A stretch of 64,000 nt of DNA from Mameliella sp. MMSF_3455 (GTDB lineage Bacteria > Pseudomonadota > Alphaproteobacteria > Rhodobacterales > Rhodobacteraceae). The stretch is from contig NZ_JASHJL010000004.1 of NCBI RefSeq assembly GCF_030733205.1, positions 124,001 through 188,000 on the forward strand. The letters are read 5' to 3'. The notes under the pieces were generated by a model. It was not told the DNA's origin and made no database searches. It saw only the letters and a program-made list of their open reading frames with translations. Shown one piece after another: positions 37,241 through 47,596 of the stretch (within the stretch, counting starts at the first letter, position 1; the number at the start of each line of letters is the position of its first letter). The position numbers and the translations under genes are program-made.

Positions 37241-37798
37241 TCAGGGGGCCGCGCAGACGCTGACCAGTTCTTCGTATTGCGCGGTGATCCAGCCGAGCGC
37301 CTGTTCGGGGTTCTGTTCCTCGATCTGGTCGGTGAACTGCGCGAACACCGCCGCCGACCGCGAGTCGTTGATCATTGGAATGTCCTGCGCGGTGATCACC
37401 ACCTCGTAGACGAAGAAGGCGATGGCCACCAACAGGATGCCGCGCGCCACGCCGAAGAAAAAGCCAAGCGCCTGGTCCAGGCCGCCAAGCGCCGACCGCT
37501 TGATGATCGAGGAAAACAGAGGCGTGAACAGGGAAACGACCACCAGCGCCAAGGTGAAAATCGCGGCAAAGCTGGCAATGACCGCCAGTTCGCAGCTGTC
37601 GGCCAGGAATTCGCCGATGACCGGGATTTCCTTGACCAGCGGTTGCAGTTGATCGGCAAACAGAAAGGCCACGATGGCTGCGGCGACCCAGCCGAGGATG
37701 GCCATCGTCTCGCGCACCAGGCCACGGGAATAGGCCAGCAAGGCAGAGAGCAGGATGACGACGCCCACCACGCCATCGACGATTGTAAAACCTTCCAT
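37241..37798 (-). CDS. CvpA-family membrane protein
   Basis: 185 aa with four membrane helices; the first segment MEGFTIVDGVVGVVILLSAL and GLVRETMAILGWVAAA match CvpA. CvpA proteins support envelope tolerance to bile salts and colicin V in other bacteria and commonly precede purF, as here. The C-terminus is a short cytoplasmic tail. Confidence 0.9.
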   Translation of the reverse strand: MEGFTIVDGVVGVVILLSALLAYSRGLVRETMAILGWVAAAIVAFLFADQLQPLVKEIPVIGEFLADSCELAVIASFAAIFTLALVVVSLFTPLFSSIIKRSALGGLDQALGFFFGVARGILLVAIAFFVYEVVITAQDIPMINDSRSAAVFAQFTDQIEEQNPEQALGWITAQYEELVSVCAAP

Positions 37799-37873
37799 CT
37801 GCCGCGTCCGCCTCTTCCTGCTCGGACCCTCCGGCCCGTTGTCGTGTCTGTTACCGTGGTTTCATCCGGTCCG

Positions 37874-39241
37874 CTATCCCGCACCGAAGACATCGCCGAC
37901 AAAAGCGGTCAGATCGGGCATCCGTGTCAGCGCCATGCCGCCGGATGCCGCGGCCTTTCCGCCATCCGGCAGAATCGCCTTGGAGAAACCAAGTTTGCGC
38001 GCCTCTTTCAATCGGTTTTCGGACTGCCCGACGGGGCGCAGGCTCCCTGATAGGCTGATTTCGCCGAAAACGACAGTATCGGGCGGCAGGGGGGCGTCCT
38101 CACGGGCGGAAAGTAGCGCAGCGGCCACAGCCAGATCCGCCGCCGGTTCGCCGACACGCATGCCTCCGGCCACGTTCAGGTAGACGTCGAGCCCGGCAAA
38201 GGGGATGCCACAGCGCGATTCGAGCACGGCCAGGATCGTCGCCAGCCGCCCCCCGTCCCAGCCCACGACCGTCCGGCGCGGCTGGCTGTGCGGGCTGGGG
38301 GCGACAAGCGCCTGGAATTCCACCAGAACGGGCCGCGTGCCCTCGATCCCGGCAAAAACCACCGAGCCGGGCGCCGGCTGGCCGCGTTCGGACAGGAACA
38401 GGGCCGAGGGGTTGGGCACCTCGGACAGGCCGCCGCCGGTCATCTCGAAGACACCGATTTCATCCGTGGGACCGAACCGGTTCTTGACCGAGCGCAGGAT
38501 GCGGAACTGGTGCCCGCGCTCGCCTTCGAAGTAGATCACGCTGTCGACCATGTGTTCGACCACGCGGGGGCCCGCCAGCTGGCCCTCCTTGGTCACATGG
38601 CCGACCATCATGACGGCGCTCCCGGTGCGCTTGGCAAAGGTGGTCAGCTCATGCGCGGCGGCGCGCACCTGGCTGACGGATCCCGGCACGCTGTCGACAT
38701 TGTCCGCCCACATGGTCTGGATCGAATCGATGATCGCCAGGTCGGGGCGGCTTTCGTCCAGCGTGGTCAGGATATCGCGCAGGTTGGTTTCCGTCGCCAG
38801 TTTCACCGGCGCCTGTTCAAGGCCCAGTCGCCGCGCGCGCAGCCGCACTTGCGCGCTGGCCTCTTCGCCCGAGATATAGACAACCTTCAACCCGGCATTG
38901 GCAAAGGACGCCGCCGCCTGCAACAGCAATGTCGACTTACCGATCCCCGGATCGCCGGCCATCAGCACGGCGCTTGCTGGCACCAGCCCGCCGCCCAGCA
39001 CACGGTCGAACTCGTCAAGCCCGCTGGCGGTGCGTGGCGGCGGATCTTCCTTGGTGGAGAGGTCGCTCAGCGCCACGGCGCGGCCACGCGAGTTGCCCAG
39101 GCTCTTGCCCGACGGGCCCTGGCTCAGGGGCTTCTCCTCTGCGATGGTGTTCCATTCGCCGCAGGTTTCGCAGCGGCCGGCCCACTTGGTGCCGGTGGCG
39201 CCGCAGGACTGGCAGACGAAACGGGTCGAAGCTTTGGCCAT
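37874..39241 (-). CDS. radA: DNA repair protein RadA
   Basis: 455 aa. An N-terminal C4 zinc finger (CQSCG...CETCG), a RecA-like ATPase with Walker A GDPGIGKST (near 90), the RadA-specific KNRFG motif, and a C-terminal Lon-like domain. RadA drives branch migration in recombination. Lies 76 bp upstream of cvpA on the same strand. Confidence 0.96.
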   Translation of the reverse strand: MAKASTRFVCQSCGATGTKWAGRCETCGEWNTIAEEKPLSQGPSGKSLGNSRGRAVALSDLSTKEDPPPRTASGLDEFDRVLGGGLVPASAVLMAGDPGIGKSTLLLQAAASFANAGLKVVYISGEEASAQVRLRARRLGLEQAPVKLATETNLRDILTTLDESRPDLAIIDSIQTMWADNVDSVPGSVSQVRAAAHELTTFAKRTGSAVMMVGHVTKEGQLAGPRVVEHMVDSVIYFEGERGHQFRILRSVKNRFGPTDEIGVFEMTGGGLSEVPNPSALFLSERGQPAPGSVVFAGIEGTRPVLVEFQALVAPSPHSQPRRTVVGWDGGRLATILAVLESRCGIPFAGLDVYLNVAGGMRVGEPAADLAVAAALLSAREDAPLPPDTVVFGEISLSGSLRPVGQSENRLKEARKLGFSKAILPDGGKAAASGGMALTRMPDLTAFVGDVFGAG

Positions 39242-39407
39242 GTGGTCTCCGCTGGCAGGTCACGGAGGGCTTATGCCGTATCCCGCCGCCGGGGCCAATG
39301 GGGCGGCGGATGCTTGCGCTGCGCCTTTGTTTCTTTGGGCCGAAAATACCTCCGAGGGTGAATGGACCGCAGGTCCAGAGGGGGCAGCGCCGCCTGCCTC
39401 GGATGGA

Positions 39408-39878
39408 TCAACCCGCCGGCCGGGACTTTTCAACGAGGCCCAGCACGACCGACCCAAGGATGCAGCCGGTGAAAAGGTACAGCCCCCAAGCGGTTTCCAC
39501 CCGGCCCACGCCCATGCCTTGTGCCAGCGTGATATAGAGCGCGATCAGAAAGACATCCGCCATTCCCAGCCGCCCGATCACGTTCAGCGCGGGCAGGGTG
39601 CGCCGGTCCAGGACATCGAACTGCACCAGCGCCAGCCCCAGCGTCTTGATCAGGGGCGCCACCAGCGCAAACAGCGTCACCAACAGCGCCAGGAACACAT
39701 CGGTCTCCCAAAGCGCTTGGAGGCCCGAGACCAGGCTGATCTCGCTCATGCCGAAGAGCGGCAGCAGGCCGGCGCGCATCAGCGGCGCGAACCAGGATAT
39801 CGGGTACAGCAGGAACAGCGCAAGGTTGAGCCAGCGCAGGTGGTGGCGCCAGCCCGCGGCCCCGGTGGCCTCTGTCAC
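39408..39878 (-). CDS. PqiA-like paraquat-inducible membrane protein
   Basis: 156 aa. Four membrane helices and the family segment GRLGMADVFLIAL identify one PqiA domain; E. coli PqiA has two. The start is a GTG that overlaps the stop of the upstream small membrane protein (GTGA). In E. coli PqiA works with an MCE-domain protein in lipid transport between membranes, and here it sits with mlaE/mlaF. Confidence 0.85.
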   Translation of the reverse strand: MTEATGAAGWRHHLRWLNLALFLLYPISWFAPLMRAGLLPLFGMSEISLVSGLQALWETDVFLALLVTLFALVAPLIKTLGLALVQFDVLDRRTLPALNVIGRLGMADVFLIALYITLAQGMGVGRVETAWGLYLFTGCILGSVVLGLVEKSRPAG

Positions 39879-40261
39879 GAGGTCCACCACCACAAACCCA
39901 GAAGCGCGGCCAGCATCAGACCGTGCACCAGGTCGATCCAGCGCCAGCGCGCGCCGGGCGTGACGCTGCTGATCAGGAACAGGCCAGAGGGCACCAGAAG
40001 CGCGGTGATGCCTCCATTTTGCGCCATCGTGCGCGCGGCAGAGGCATAGACCATCCCGTCGTTCAGGCCGACGGCGGGCGCAAGCACGGTCGCGACACCG
40101 GCCAGCGACAATGCCAGCGCCGCCAGCGCGGGCCAGCGTGCCAGACCCTGCCCCTTGATCACGCGGATCGCCGCGAGGATCGCCAGGACTTCCAGGTAGA
40201 GGAATTTCTTGGCGAAGAGAAAGAATAGGACCACCGGGTCGGGCTGAAAGATACCGTTCAT
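39875..40261 (-). CDS. Small four-helix membrane protein in the mla/pqiA operon
   Basis: 128 aa with about four hydrophobic helices (FFLFAKKFLYLEVLAILAAI at the start, LLGLWWWTS at the end). No family is recognised. Its ATG overlaps the mlaF stop and its stop overlaps the pqiA start, so it is locked into the lipid-transport operon and is a candidate new subunit. Confidence 0.72.
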   Translation of the reverse strand: MNGIFQPDPVVLFFLFAKKFLYLEVLAILAAIRVIKGQGLARWPALAALALSLAGVATVLAPAVGLNDGMVYASAARTMAQNGGITALLVPSGLFLISSVTPGARWRWIDLVHGLMLAALLGLWWWTS

Positions 40262-41004
40262 CGCACCGCCTCGATCGGGCCTTCGGCACGGCCCGAAATG
40301 AACTGGTCGACATAAGGATCGCCGCTGTCGTCCAGCTGCGACACGGGGCCGCTCCACTGGATGACGCCGTCATGCAGCATGGCCACGCGATCGGCGATGG
40401 CGCGCACACTGGTCATGTCATGGGTGATGGTCATGGCGGTGGCGCCCATCTCGGTCACGATCTCGCGGATCAACTCGTTGATGACGCCCGCCATGATCGG
40501 GTCCAGCCCGGTGGTCGGTTCATCGAAAAAGATGATCTCGGGCTCGGCGGCGATGGCGCGGGCCAGCCCGACGCGCTTCTGCATCCCGCCCGACAACTCT
40601 GCCGGAAAACGGTCGGCGACGTTGGATTTCAGGCCCACGCGGCGCAGTTTGTCGATGGCTATGGCGCGGGCCTCGTCGCGCGGTTTTTTCAGCGAACCGC
40701 GCAGCAGCCGAAAGGCCACGTTCTGCCAGACCGGCAGGCTGTCGAACAATGCCGCACCTTGAAAGAGCATCCCGAAGCGCGCCAGAAATGCATCACGGTC
40801 GGCTTTGGTGACGTCCTGCCCGTCCAGCGTGATGGTGCCGCTGTCCGGCGTGACAAGGCCAAGGATGCTTTTCAGCAGAACGGATTTTCCGGTGCCCGAG
40901 CCGCCGATGATGACCATCGAACTGCCCTTGTCGATCGTCAGGTTCACATCGCGCAAGACATGATTTTCGCCAAAGGATTTTGCCACGCGGGTCAGGTCGA
41001 TCAT
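40258..41004 (-). CDS. mlaF: Lipid-transport ABC ATPase (MlaF type)
   Basis: 248 aa. Walker A GGSGTGKSVLLK, signature LSGGMQKRVGLARA and Walker B IIFFDEPTTGLDP are intact. MlaF energises phospholipid movement between inner and outer membranes with MlaE. It follows mlaE by 100 bp and has a GGAGGTGAC ribosome binding site. No mlaD or mlaC is adjacent. Confidence 0.93.
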   Translation of the reverse strand: MIDLTRVAKSFGENHVLRDVNLTIDKGSSMVIIGGSGTGKSVLLKSILGLVTPDSGTITLDGQDVTKADRDAFLARFGMLFQGAALFDSLPVWQNVAFRLLRGSLKKPRDEARAIAIDKLRRVGLKSNVADRFPAELSGGMQKRVGLARAIAAEPEIIFFDEPTTGLDPIMAGVINELIREIVTEMGATAMTITHDMTSVRAIADRVAMLHDGVIQWSGPVSQLDDSGDPYVDQFISGRAEGPIEAVR

Positions 41005-41104
41005 GCGTCACCTCCGGATTTGGAGAGTGCGCCAACATGAGGCGTCAACGTATTGAGACCTTTGAGTGATTGCGGCCAGGACGGGGCGTGTTTCGTCATT
41101 CCTG

Positions 41105-41887
41105 TCATAGTGAGAAAAACGCCCCAGTCAGCAGGAAGTTCGCGGCCAAGATCAGCACCGCAGCCGCTTCGACCGAGCCCTTGGTTGCGCGGCCCACGCC
41201 CTGGGCACCGCGCCCCGAGGCCATGCCGAAATAGCAGCCCATCAGCGCCGCCAGCCCGCCAAAGGCGCAGCCCTTGACCAGCGAGGAAATCACGTCGAGC
41301 AGTTCGAGGAAATCCATCGTGTTCTTGAGATAGGCCGCCGGGTTGAACCCCAGAGAGCCGGTCGCCACCGCGTAGCCACCAAAGATGCCGATCACGTCGC
41401 CCACCGCCACCAGGAGCGGCACCACGATCAGCCCGGCCAGCACGCGCGGCGCGACGAGGTATTTCATCGGATCGGTGGATAGCGTGACCAGCGCGTCGAT
41501 CTGTTCCGTCACCTTCATGGTGGCGATTTCTGCCGCGATGCTGGAGGTCACGCGGGCAGCGATCATGAGGCCCACCAGCACCGGGCCAAGCTCGCGTACC
41601 ATGCCGATAGCGACGATCTGCGGTACCACGGCCTCTGCGTTGAAACGCGCGCCACCGGAATAGATCTGCAGGGCCAGGGCCGCGCCGGTAAAGATCGCGG
41701 TCAGGCCAACGACGGGCAGCGACAGCCAGCCGATGTTCAACAGCGCCAGGCCCAGTTCGCGGCCATAAAAGGGCGGGCGCAGCACATGGCTGAGCGCGGT
41801 CAGCGCAAAGAGCGCGACACGCCCGACGACGGCCATCAGCGCCAGCGTTGCCCGCCCCAGCGCCCCGAATGGCGACAGCAGGATCAC
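41105..41887 (-). CDS. mlaE: Lipid-transport ABC permease (MlaE type)
   Basis: 260 aa. The MlaE signature is visible in [20 protein letters not shown] and the surrounding helices. It is the inner-membrane permease of the Mla lipid-transport system. It starts with a GTG overlapping the alr stop (GTGA), which ties alanine racemase and lipid transport into one transcript. Confidence 0.93.
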   Translation of the reverse strand: MILLSPFGALGRATLALMAVVGRVALFALTALSHVLRPPFYGRELGLALLNIGWLSLPVVGLTAIFTGAALALQIYSGGARFNAEAVVPQIVAIGMVRELGPVLVGLMIAARVTSSIAAEIATMKVTEQIDALVTLSTDPMKYLVAPRVLAGLIVVPLLVAVGDVIGIFGGYAVATGSLGFNPAAYLKNTMDFLELLDVISSLVKGCAFGGLAALMGCYFGMASGRGAQGVGRATKGSVEAAAVLILAANFLLTGAFFSL

Positions 41888-42921
41888 GCGCCGGTGTAGG
41901 TGCGGGCGTAACGCGCACCAAGCGAGGTGAGGATCTCGTAGCCGATGCTGCCGGCCCACTCGGCCAGCGTGTCGACGCTCTGGTGACGGCCCAGCAATTC
42001 AAGACTCTCGGGCGTCTCGGACACGGCGGTAACATCGACGCCGATCAGGTCCATCGAGATGCGGCCCAGCACCTCGCACCGGGTTTCACCGGCCCAGAGA
42101 TGGGCCTTGTGGCTCATGGTGCGCAGGATGCCGTCGGCGTAGCCGGCGGCGACGGTGGCGACCCGGGTCGGGCGTTCGGCGGTCCAGGTGTTGCCATAGC
42201 CCACGGTTTCCCCCGGTTCGACGTCGCGGACCTGGATCACCGGCAGGTCGACAAAGGCGACGGGCCGTGCATCGACGAAAGGCAACCCGCCATAGACGCC
42301 GATCCCGGGGCGGGTGACGTCGAAATGATAGTCCGGGCCCAGCAGCACGCCGCCGGTGGCTGCCAGCGAACGCGGCGCTTCTATCCCGTCGGTCATCTGG
42401 CGGAAGGCCCGCAGCTGGTGGGCATTCATCGGGTGATCGGGTTCATCGGCGCAGGCAAGGTGGCTCATGATGAGCGCGGGGTGCTGCGACAGCGCGATGT
42501 CGCGCAGCGCGCTCCATTCGGCGGGTTCCATGCCCAGCCGGTTCATGCCGCTGTCGAGCTGGATACCAAACCCGTGGCCCGGCAGGCTTTCCACATGGCG
42601 CAGCATCTGGTCGATGGAATTGATCATCGGGGTCAGCTGCGCGTCGCGGATCAGCTCGGCATCGCCTGTCATGTGACCGGAAAATATGCAGATTTCCGGA
42701 CCCGGCCCAAGAATGCGGCGCAGTTCTGCGCCTTCCTCGGCGATGGCGACAAAAAACCTTCTCGCGCCTTCGGCGGCCAGGGCCGGCGCAACGTGGGACA
42801 ATCCAAGGCCATAGGCGTCCGCCTTGACCACGGCGCCGGCCTCGGCCTGGGCCATTTCGGCAAGTGAGCGCCAGTTGGCGCGCAGCGCCGCGAGATCGAT
42901 GGTAAGACGTGCCTGAGCCAT
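41884..42921 (-). CDS. alr: Alanine racemase
   Basis: 345 aa. The PLP lysine is in [10 protein letters not shown] and the catalytic tyrosine in AAGYADG. It makes D-alanine for peptidoglycan. The start MAQARLTID is the family N-terminus; longer in-frame readings are less likely. Divergent from cobS with 119 bp between. Confidence 0.95.
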   Translation of the reverse strand: MAQARLTIDLAALRANWRSLAEMAQAEAGAVVKADAYGLGLSHVAPALAAEGARRFFVAIAEEGAELRRILGPGPEICIFSGHMTGDAELIRDAQLTPMINSIDQMLRHVESLPGHGFGIQLDSGMNRLGMEPAEWSALRDIALSQHPALIMSHLACADEPDHPMNAHQLRAFRQMTDGIEAPRSLAATGGVLLGPDYHFDVTRPGIGVYGGLPFVDARPVAFVDLPVIQVRDVEPGETVGYGNTWTAERPTRVATVAAGYADGILRTMSHKAHLWAGETRCEVLGRISMDLIGVDVTAVSETPESLELLGRHQSVDTLAEWAGSIGYEILTSLGARYARTYTGA

Positions 42922-43040
42922 GTCCGCTGTCTTTCTCAGGTTCTGGGCGAGCGTCAAGCGCGAAATCGCCGCGCGTGCGGGCTGGACGGCGGGCGCTTGC
43001 CGCTTATGCTGGGCTACCGGACATCGAGGGAGGGTCAGGA

Positions 43041-43808
43041 ATGTTCTCGGCACTGCGGCTTGAGGGGCTGCTTTTCCTCCTGGCGCTGCGCTATCTGACC
43101 CGAATTCCGATGCCGCGCGGGCTGCCGGTGTCGGACGACCTGATGGTCCGGGCGGTGAAATACCACCCTGCCGTGGGCGCGTTGGTGGGCGGAATCGGGG
43201 CCTTGGTGCTTTGGTCGGCGTCGCCCGCTCTGCCTTGGGCCACGGCGGTGCTCCTGTCGCTGGCCGCGACCCTGCTTGCCACGGCGGGATTTCACGAGGC
43301 CGGGCTGGCCGACGCGGCCGAGGGCTTGTCCGTGGGCCGTGACCGGGCCGAGGTCCTCAAGATCATGGATCACACTCGGCTGGGCACCTACGGCGCCCTG
43401 ACGCTTGCCGTGATCCTTGGGTTAAAACTGACGCTATTGGCGGGGTTTTCGCCGGGCCAGGCCTGTCTGGCCCTGATCGCTGCCCATGCGGTGGGGCGCA
43501 TGGCGGCGGTGCATGTCACGCTGACCACCGTGCACGCCCGTAGCGAGGGGATGCAGAAGTTTGTCCCCAAGGTCACGCCAGACGGCTATCGTGTCGCGCT
43601 GGCCTGTACGCTGGTGGTGCTGGCGCTGGTCTTGAAGCCGTTGAGCCTCGGCGCGGTGCTGAGTGGCTTCATCGGGGCAATCCTGCTGGCGCAGGCCTTC
43701 CGGGCGCTCTGCGTGGCGCGGATCGGAGGATATACCGGCGATTGTCTCGGTGGGTCCGTCCTGTTTGGAGAACTGGGGTTCTACCTTGGGGTGGCGTTCT
43801 GGTTATAG
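43041..43808 (+). CDS. cobS: Adenosylcobinamide-GDP ribazoletransferase
   Basis: 255 aa membrane protein. RIPMPRGLP near the N-terminus and the C-terminal [10 protein letters not shown] are family signatures. It joins alpha-ribazole to adenosylcobinamide-GDP in the last step of cobalamin synthesis. The ATG follows AGGGTCAGGA. No other cob gene is in the window. Confidence 0.93.
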   Translation: MFSALRLEGLLFLLALRYLTRIPMPRGLPVSDDLMVRAVKYHPAVGALVGGIGALVLWSASPALPWATAVLLSLAATLLATAGFHEAGLADAAEGLSVGRDRAEVLKIMDHTRLGTYGALTLAVILGLKLTLLAGFSPGQACLALIAAHAVGRMAAVHVTLTTVHARSEGMQKFVPKVTPDGYRVALACTLVVLALVLKPLSLGAVLSGFIGAILLAQAFRALCVARIGGYTGDCLGGSVLFGELGFYLGVAFWL

Positions 43809-43937
43809 GCGCAATATCAGCTCATTACGGCCCAATCTTCAAGCGCCATGGAAAAGGCATGCCATTCGGGTTTTGGCAACCCGGACCGGTGGAACCTGTC
43901 CCGGGCCGAATTGCCGGTCTGCCTGATGATGCTTCCG

Positions 43938-45425
43938 TTATACCTGTCCCGCATCGCCGTTCTGCCACGGCTTGACGAGGTTGCCGAAGCGCGTGAACTG
44001 GCTTTCGAAGGACAATTCGACCGTGCCGATGGGGCCGTGACGCTGCTTGCCGATGATGACCTCGGCCTTGCCGTGCAGTCGGCTCATGCGTTCCTGCCAG
44101 GCGGCCATTTCGTCCAACCGGTCGTCCGAAGGCTTTTCCCGTTCGACGTAGTATTCCTCGCGGAACACGAACATGACAACGTCCGCGTCCTGTTCGATCG
44201 AGCCCGATTCCCGCAGGTCCGACAGCTGCGGTCGCTTGTCGTCGCGGCTTTCGACCTGGCGTGACAGCTGTGACAGCGCGATGACGGGGATGTTCAGTTC
44301 CTTGGCAATGGCCTTGAGCCCCATCGAGATCTCCGCGATCTCCTGCACCCGGTTGTCGGCGGTGCCGCGCAGCAGTTGCAGGTAGTCGACGATGATCAGG
44401 TCCAGCCCGTGTGTCCGTTTCAGGCGGCGCGACCGCGCGGCCACCTGGCTGATCGGCAGGGCTGGCGTGTCATCGATGTAAAGCGGGCAGGCCTCGAGGT
44501 CCTTGGCGGCCTGGACGAAACGGCGGAACTCGGTCTCGTCCATGTCGCCCTGGCGGATCTTGTGGCTGGAGATTTCCGAGGCCTCGGCCAGGATCCGGCC
44601 CGCCAGCTGTTCGGCGCTCATTTCCAGGCTGAAGAAACCGACCACGCCGCCGTCGATCGCGCCGGTGCTGCCGTCCGGGCGTTCACCCTTCCTGTAGGCC
44701 TTGGCGATGTTGAAGGCGATGTTGGTGGCCAGCGAGGTCTTGCCCATCGAGGGGCGTCCGGCAAGGATCAGAAGGTCGGAAGGGTGCAGGCCCCCCAGCT
44801 TCTTGTCCATGTCGATCAGTCCGGTCGAGATGCCCGCAAGGCCGCCTTCGCGCTGGTAGGCTGCGTTGGCGACATTAACTGCCTCTGTTACGGCCTTGAG
44901 AAAGCTTTGAAATCCGCTTTCGGTCTGACCTTGTTCCGCCAGCTTGTAGAGCGCCTGTTCGGCCTCGACGATCTGTTCGCGCGGCTCGGATTTCACGTCG
45001 ACCTTGGCGGCCTTGTCCGAGATGTTCTTGCCCAGGCGGATCAGGTCGCGGCGCACCGCCAGGTCATAGATCATCTGTGCATAGTCGCGCACCGCGAAGG
45101 TCGAGACGGCAGAGCCGGCAAGCCGGGCGAGATAGGCGGTGCCGCCCAGTTCCTTGAGTCCCTCGTCGTCCTCCATGAAGGCCTTGAGCGTGACCGGCGA
45201 GGCGAGGTTGTTCTTGGCGATCCGCGCGGCGGCGATCTCGAAGATGCGGGCGTGCACGGGATCGTAAAAGTGCTGCGCGCTGATGATGCTGGCAATGCGG
45301 TCGTAGATGTCGTTCTCGGTCAGGATCGCGCCAAGCAGCTGTTGCTCGGCCTCGATCGAGTGCGGCATGGTTTCGGCGGACTGGACTTCGATGCCGGTCG
45401 GATTGATTGTGGCGATCTCGTTCAT
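43938..45425 (-). CDS. dnaB: Replicative DNA helicase DnaB
   Basis: 495 aa. N-terminal DnaB domain (HSIEAEQQLLGAIL), Walker A GRPSMGKTS near 220, Walker B IIVDYLQLL, and QLSDLRESGSIEQDAD near the C-terminus. It unwinds DNA at replication forks as a hexamer. The start MNEIATINP replaces a longer in-frame reading of 12 codons. 206 bp separate it from pyrE. Confidence 0.96.
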   Translation of the reverse strand: MNEIATINPTGIEVQSAETMPHSIEAEQQLLGAILTENDIYDRIASIISAQHFYDPVHARIFEIAAARIAKNNLASPVTLKAFMEDDEGLKELGGTAYLARLAGSAVSTFAVRDYAQMIYDLAVRRDLIRLGKNISDKAAKVDVKSEPREQIVEAEQALYKLAEQGQTESGFQSFLKAVTEAVNVANAAYQREGGLAGISTGLIDMDKKLGGLHPSDLLILAGRPSMGKTSLATNIAFNIAKAYRKGERPDGSTGAIDGGVVGFFSLEMSAEQLAGRILAEASEISSHKIRQGDMDETEFRRFVQAAKDLEACPLYIDDTPALPISQVAARSRRLKRTHGLDLIIVDYLQLLRGTADNRVQEIAEISMGLKAIAKELNIPVIALSQLSRQVESRDDKRPQLSDLRESGSIEQDADVVMFVFREEYYVEREKPSDDRLDEMAAWQERMSRLHGKAEVIIGKQRHGPIGTVELSFESQFTRFGNLVKPWQNGDAGQV

Positions 45426-45631
45426 TTTTCTCCCCCACTGCTCGGGATGGCGGCATAACAAGCGCAGCCGCCGGGGTGCAAAATGTATGTTTCTGGGGAT
45501 AAGCCGGGGACGCTCTCCACCACATCATATTGCCAGCCAAGGCGCCGTTGCGTCAACATCTTGACATAGCGACTCTGGGCTGTGGTGAAGGCGCCACAGG
45601 CAACGTTCTCTTTGCAAAGCTTGACGCCGGG

Positions 45632-46303
45632 TTATCCCCCGGCGCGGGCCGCGCGCCAAGCGTGCGGATCCTTGAGGAACGACTCGACCTCGGCCAACAC
45701 GCCCGCGTGTTTCGCGGGGGCCTCTGCCAGCACTTCCCACCAGGTGCAGAGATGGTGCAATTCGACACCGTGGTCACCGAGGGTTTTGATCGTCTCGGGG
45801 AAGATTCCGTAGTAGAAGATCACCGCCGTGTGGCCACAGGTGGCGCCGGTGTCGCGGATGGCATCGACAAAGGACAGCTTGGAGCCGCCGTCGGTGGTCA
45901 GATCCTCGACCAGCAGCACGCGCTGGCCTTCGGACATGGCGCCCTCGATCCGGGCATTGCGCCCGTAACCCTTTGGTTTCTTGCGGACATATGTCATGGG
46001 CAGGCCCATGCGCTCGGCCACCAGCGCGGCAAAGGGAATGCCTGCCGTTTCGCCGCCGGCGATGTTGTCGAAGGCCTCGAACCCGGCGTTGCGCATCACG
46101 GTGACGGTCAGGAAATCCATCAGGGTACTGCGGATGCGCGGGAAAGAGATCAGCTTGCGGCAGTCGATGTAGACGGGCGAAAGTTGGCCGGAGGCGAGTT
46201 TGAACGGTTCGTCGGTCATGAAGTTGACCGCCTCGATTTCCCAGAGCATCCGCGCGGTCAGGCGGGCCATTTCTTCGGCGGTGGGATAGGTCGAGGGGAT
46301 CAT
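45632..46303 (-). CDS. pyrE: Orotate phosphoribosyltransferase
   Basis: 223 aa. The PRPP motif [14 protein letters not shown] is intact. It adds ribose phosphate to orotate in pyrimidine synthesis. The upstream region contains palindromes at 46383-46435 that may control it. The gene lies downstream of pyrC on the same strand, 205 bp away. Confidence 0.95.
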   Translation of the reverse strand: MIPSTYPTAEEMARLTARMLWEIEAVNFMTDEPFKLASGQLSPVYIDCRKLISFPRIRSTLMDFLTVTVMRNAGFEAFDNIAGGETAGIPFAALVAERMGLPMTYVRKKPKGYGRNARIEGAMSEGQRVLLVEDLTTDGGSKLSFVDAIRDTGATCGHTAVIFYYGIFPETIKTLGDHGVELHHLCTWWEVLAEAPAKHAGVLAEVESFLKDPHAWRAARAGG

Positions 46304-46382
46304 GGGACGTGCTCCGGCTGTCAGGGTCGCGCCGGATTAGCGCGTTGCGCGCCGGTTTTGAAGGGCATTTTACCGGCTGAGC

Positions 46383-46435
46383 GTTTTGTACAAAACGTAC
46401 GTTTTGTACGCCGAAATCCGCATTTTGTACAAAAC
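46383..46435. promoter_or_regulatory. TTTTGTACAAAA palindrome cluster upstream of pyrE
   Basis: GTTTTGTACAAAAC is a perfect 14-bp palindrome at 46383-46396. A half copy GTTTTGTAC is at 46401-46409, and ATTTTGTACAAAAC is at 46422-46435. The centres lie 18 and 21 bp apart, about two helical turns each. This AT-rich cluster stands out in GC-rich surroundings and probably binds a dimeric regulator. Confidence 0.68.
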
Positions 46436-46508
46436 ACAGGATGGCCAGCCGCGCGCGCGAATGGCCACGCGGCAACCGGTAGGTTCACCTGTCGGGTTTG
46501 TGTGCCGT

Positions 46509-47543
46509 TCAGCCCACGCGCCAGTGCAGCGGCATCATCGGGTTGAAGACCGTCACCGGGCCGTCGCCGGTTTCGATCTTGTCCGGGTAGCTGACCGGTT
46601 CGCCCCTGGTCAGGGTCACGCGGGTCTCGTTCGGAGGCAGGCGGTAGAAGGCCGGGCCGTTGAGCGAGGTGAAGGCCTCCAGCTTGTCCAACGCGCTTTC
46701 CTGTTCAAAGACCTCGGCGAGGATCGACAGGGTGTTGGTGGCAGTGAAACAGCCCGCGCAGCCGCAGGCGTTTTCCTTGAGCGGGTCGATATGTGGCGCG
46801 CTGTCGGTGCCCAGGAAGAACGAGGCATCGCCCGAGGTGGCTGCCGCGCGCAGGGCTTGCCGGTGTTCCTCGCGCTTGGCGACGGGCAGGCAATAGTAAT
46901 GCGGCTTGATCCCGCCCACGAGGATGGCGTTGCGGTTGATGACCAGGTGGTGCGTGGTGATCGTGGCGCCAAGATCATCGCCGCCGGAGCGGGCGTAGTC
47001 GGCGCCCTGGCGGGTGGTGATGTGTTCCATCACGACGCGCAGGCCGGGGGTGGCCCGGCGGACCGGGTCCAGGACGCGGTCGATAAAGACGGCCTCTCGG
47101 TCGAAGATGTCGATGTCTGCATCGACCACCTCACCATGTACGCAAAGGGGAATGCCCGCCTCTGCCATCGCTTCGAGCACGCCGCGCACCTTGTCGAAGT
47201 CGCGCACGCCGGAGGCAGAGTTGGTGGTGGCGCCCGCGGGGTAGAGTTTCACCGCCGTCACGATGCCGTCCGCATGGGCACGGACCACGTCATGCGGGTC
47301 GGTCTCTTCGGTCAGGTAGAGCGTCATCAGCGGCTTGAAATCGGCGCCGTCCGGCAGGGCGGCCAGGATGCGGTCGCGGTAGGCGGCGGCCTGGTCGCCG
47401 GTCACGACGGGCGGCACCAGGTTGGGCATGATGATGGCGCGGGCGAAATCGCGGGCGCTTTCGGGGGCGATACCCTGCAGCATGGCGCCGTCGCGCAGGT
47501 GCAGGTGCCAGTCGTCGGGGCGGCGAATGCTGATCTGTTCCAT
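46509..47543 (-). CDS. pyrC: Dihydroorotase
   Basis: 344 aa. Metal-binding HLHLRDG near the N-terminus, the carboxylated lysine in [12 protein letters not shown] and [10 protein letters not shown] place it in the compact E. coli-type (class II) dihydroorotase group. It closes dihydroorotate in pyrimidine synthesis. Followed on the same strand by pyrE after the palindrome region. Confidence 0.95.
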   Translation of the reverse strand: MEQISIRRPDDWHLHLRDGAMLQGIAPESARDFARAIIMPNLVPPVVTGDQAAAYRDRILAALPDGADFKPLMTLYLTEETDPHDVVRAHADGIVTAVKLYPAGATTNSASGVRDFDKVRGVLEAMAEAGIPLCVHGEVVDADIDIFDREAVFIDRVLDPVRRATPGLRVVMEHITTRQGADYARSGGDDLGATITTHHLVINRNAILVGGIKPHYYCLPVAKREEHRQALRAAATSGDASFFLGTDSAPHIDPLKENACGCAGCFTATNTLSILAEVFEQESALDKLEAFTSLNGPAFYRLPPNETRVTLTRGEPVSYPDKIETGDGPVTVFNPMMPLHWRVG

Positions 47544-47596
47544 GCCGGAGCGGTTAGCACGCGGACCCGCGCCGCGCCAGCCTGTCTTGGGAGGTC

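Noticed and set aside
39330-39360. Dispersed repeat TTTGGGCCGAAAATACC between radA and pqiA
   Set aside because: It resembles sequences I recall as frequent in Rhodobacteraceae genomes, but only one copy is in the window, so a repeat call is not supported.
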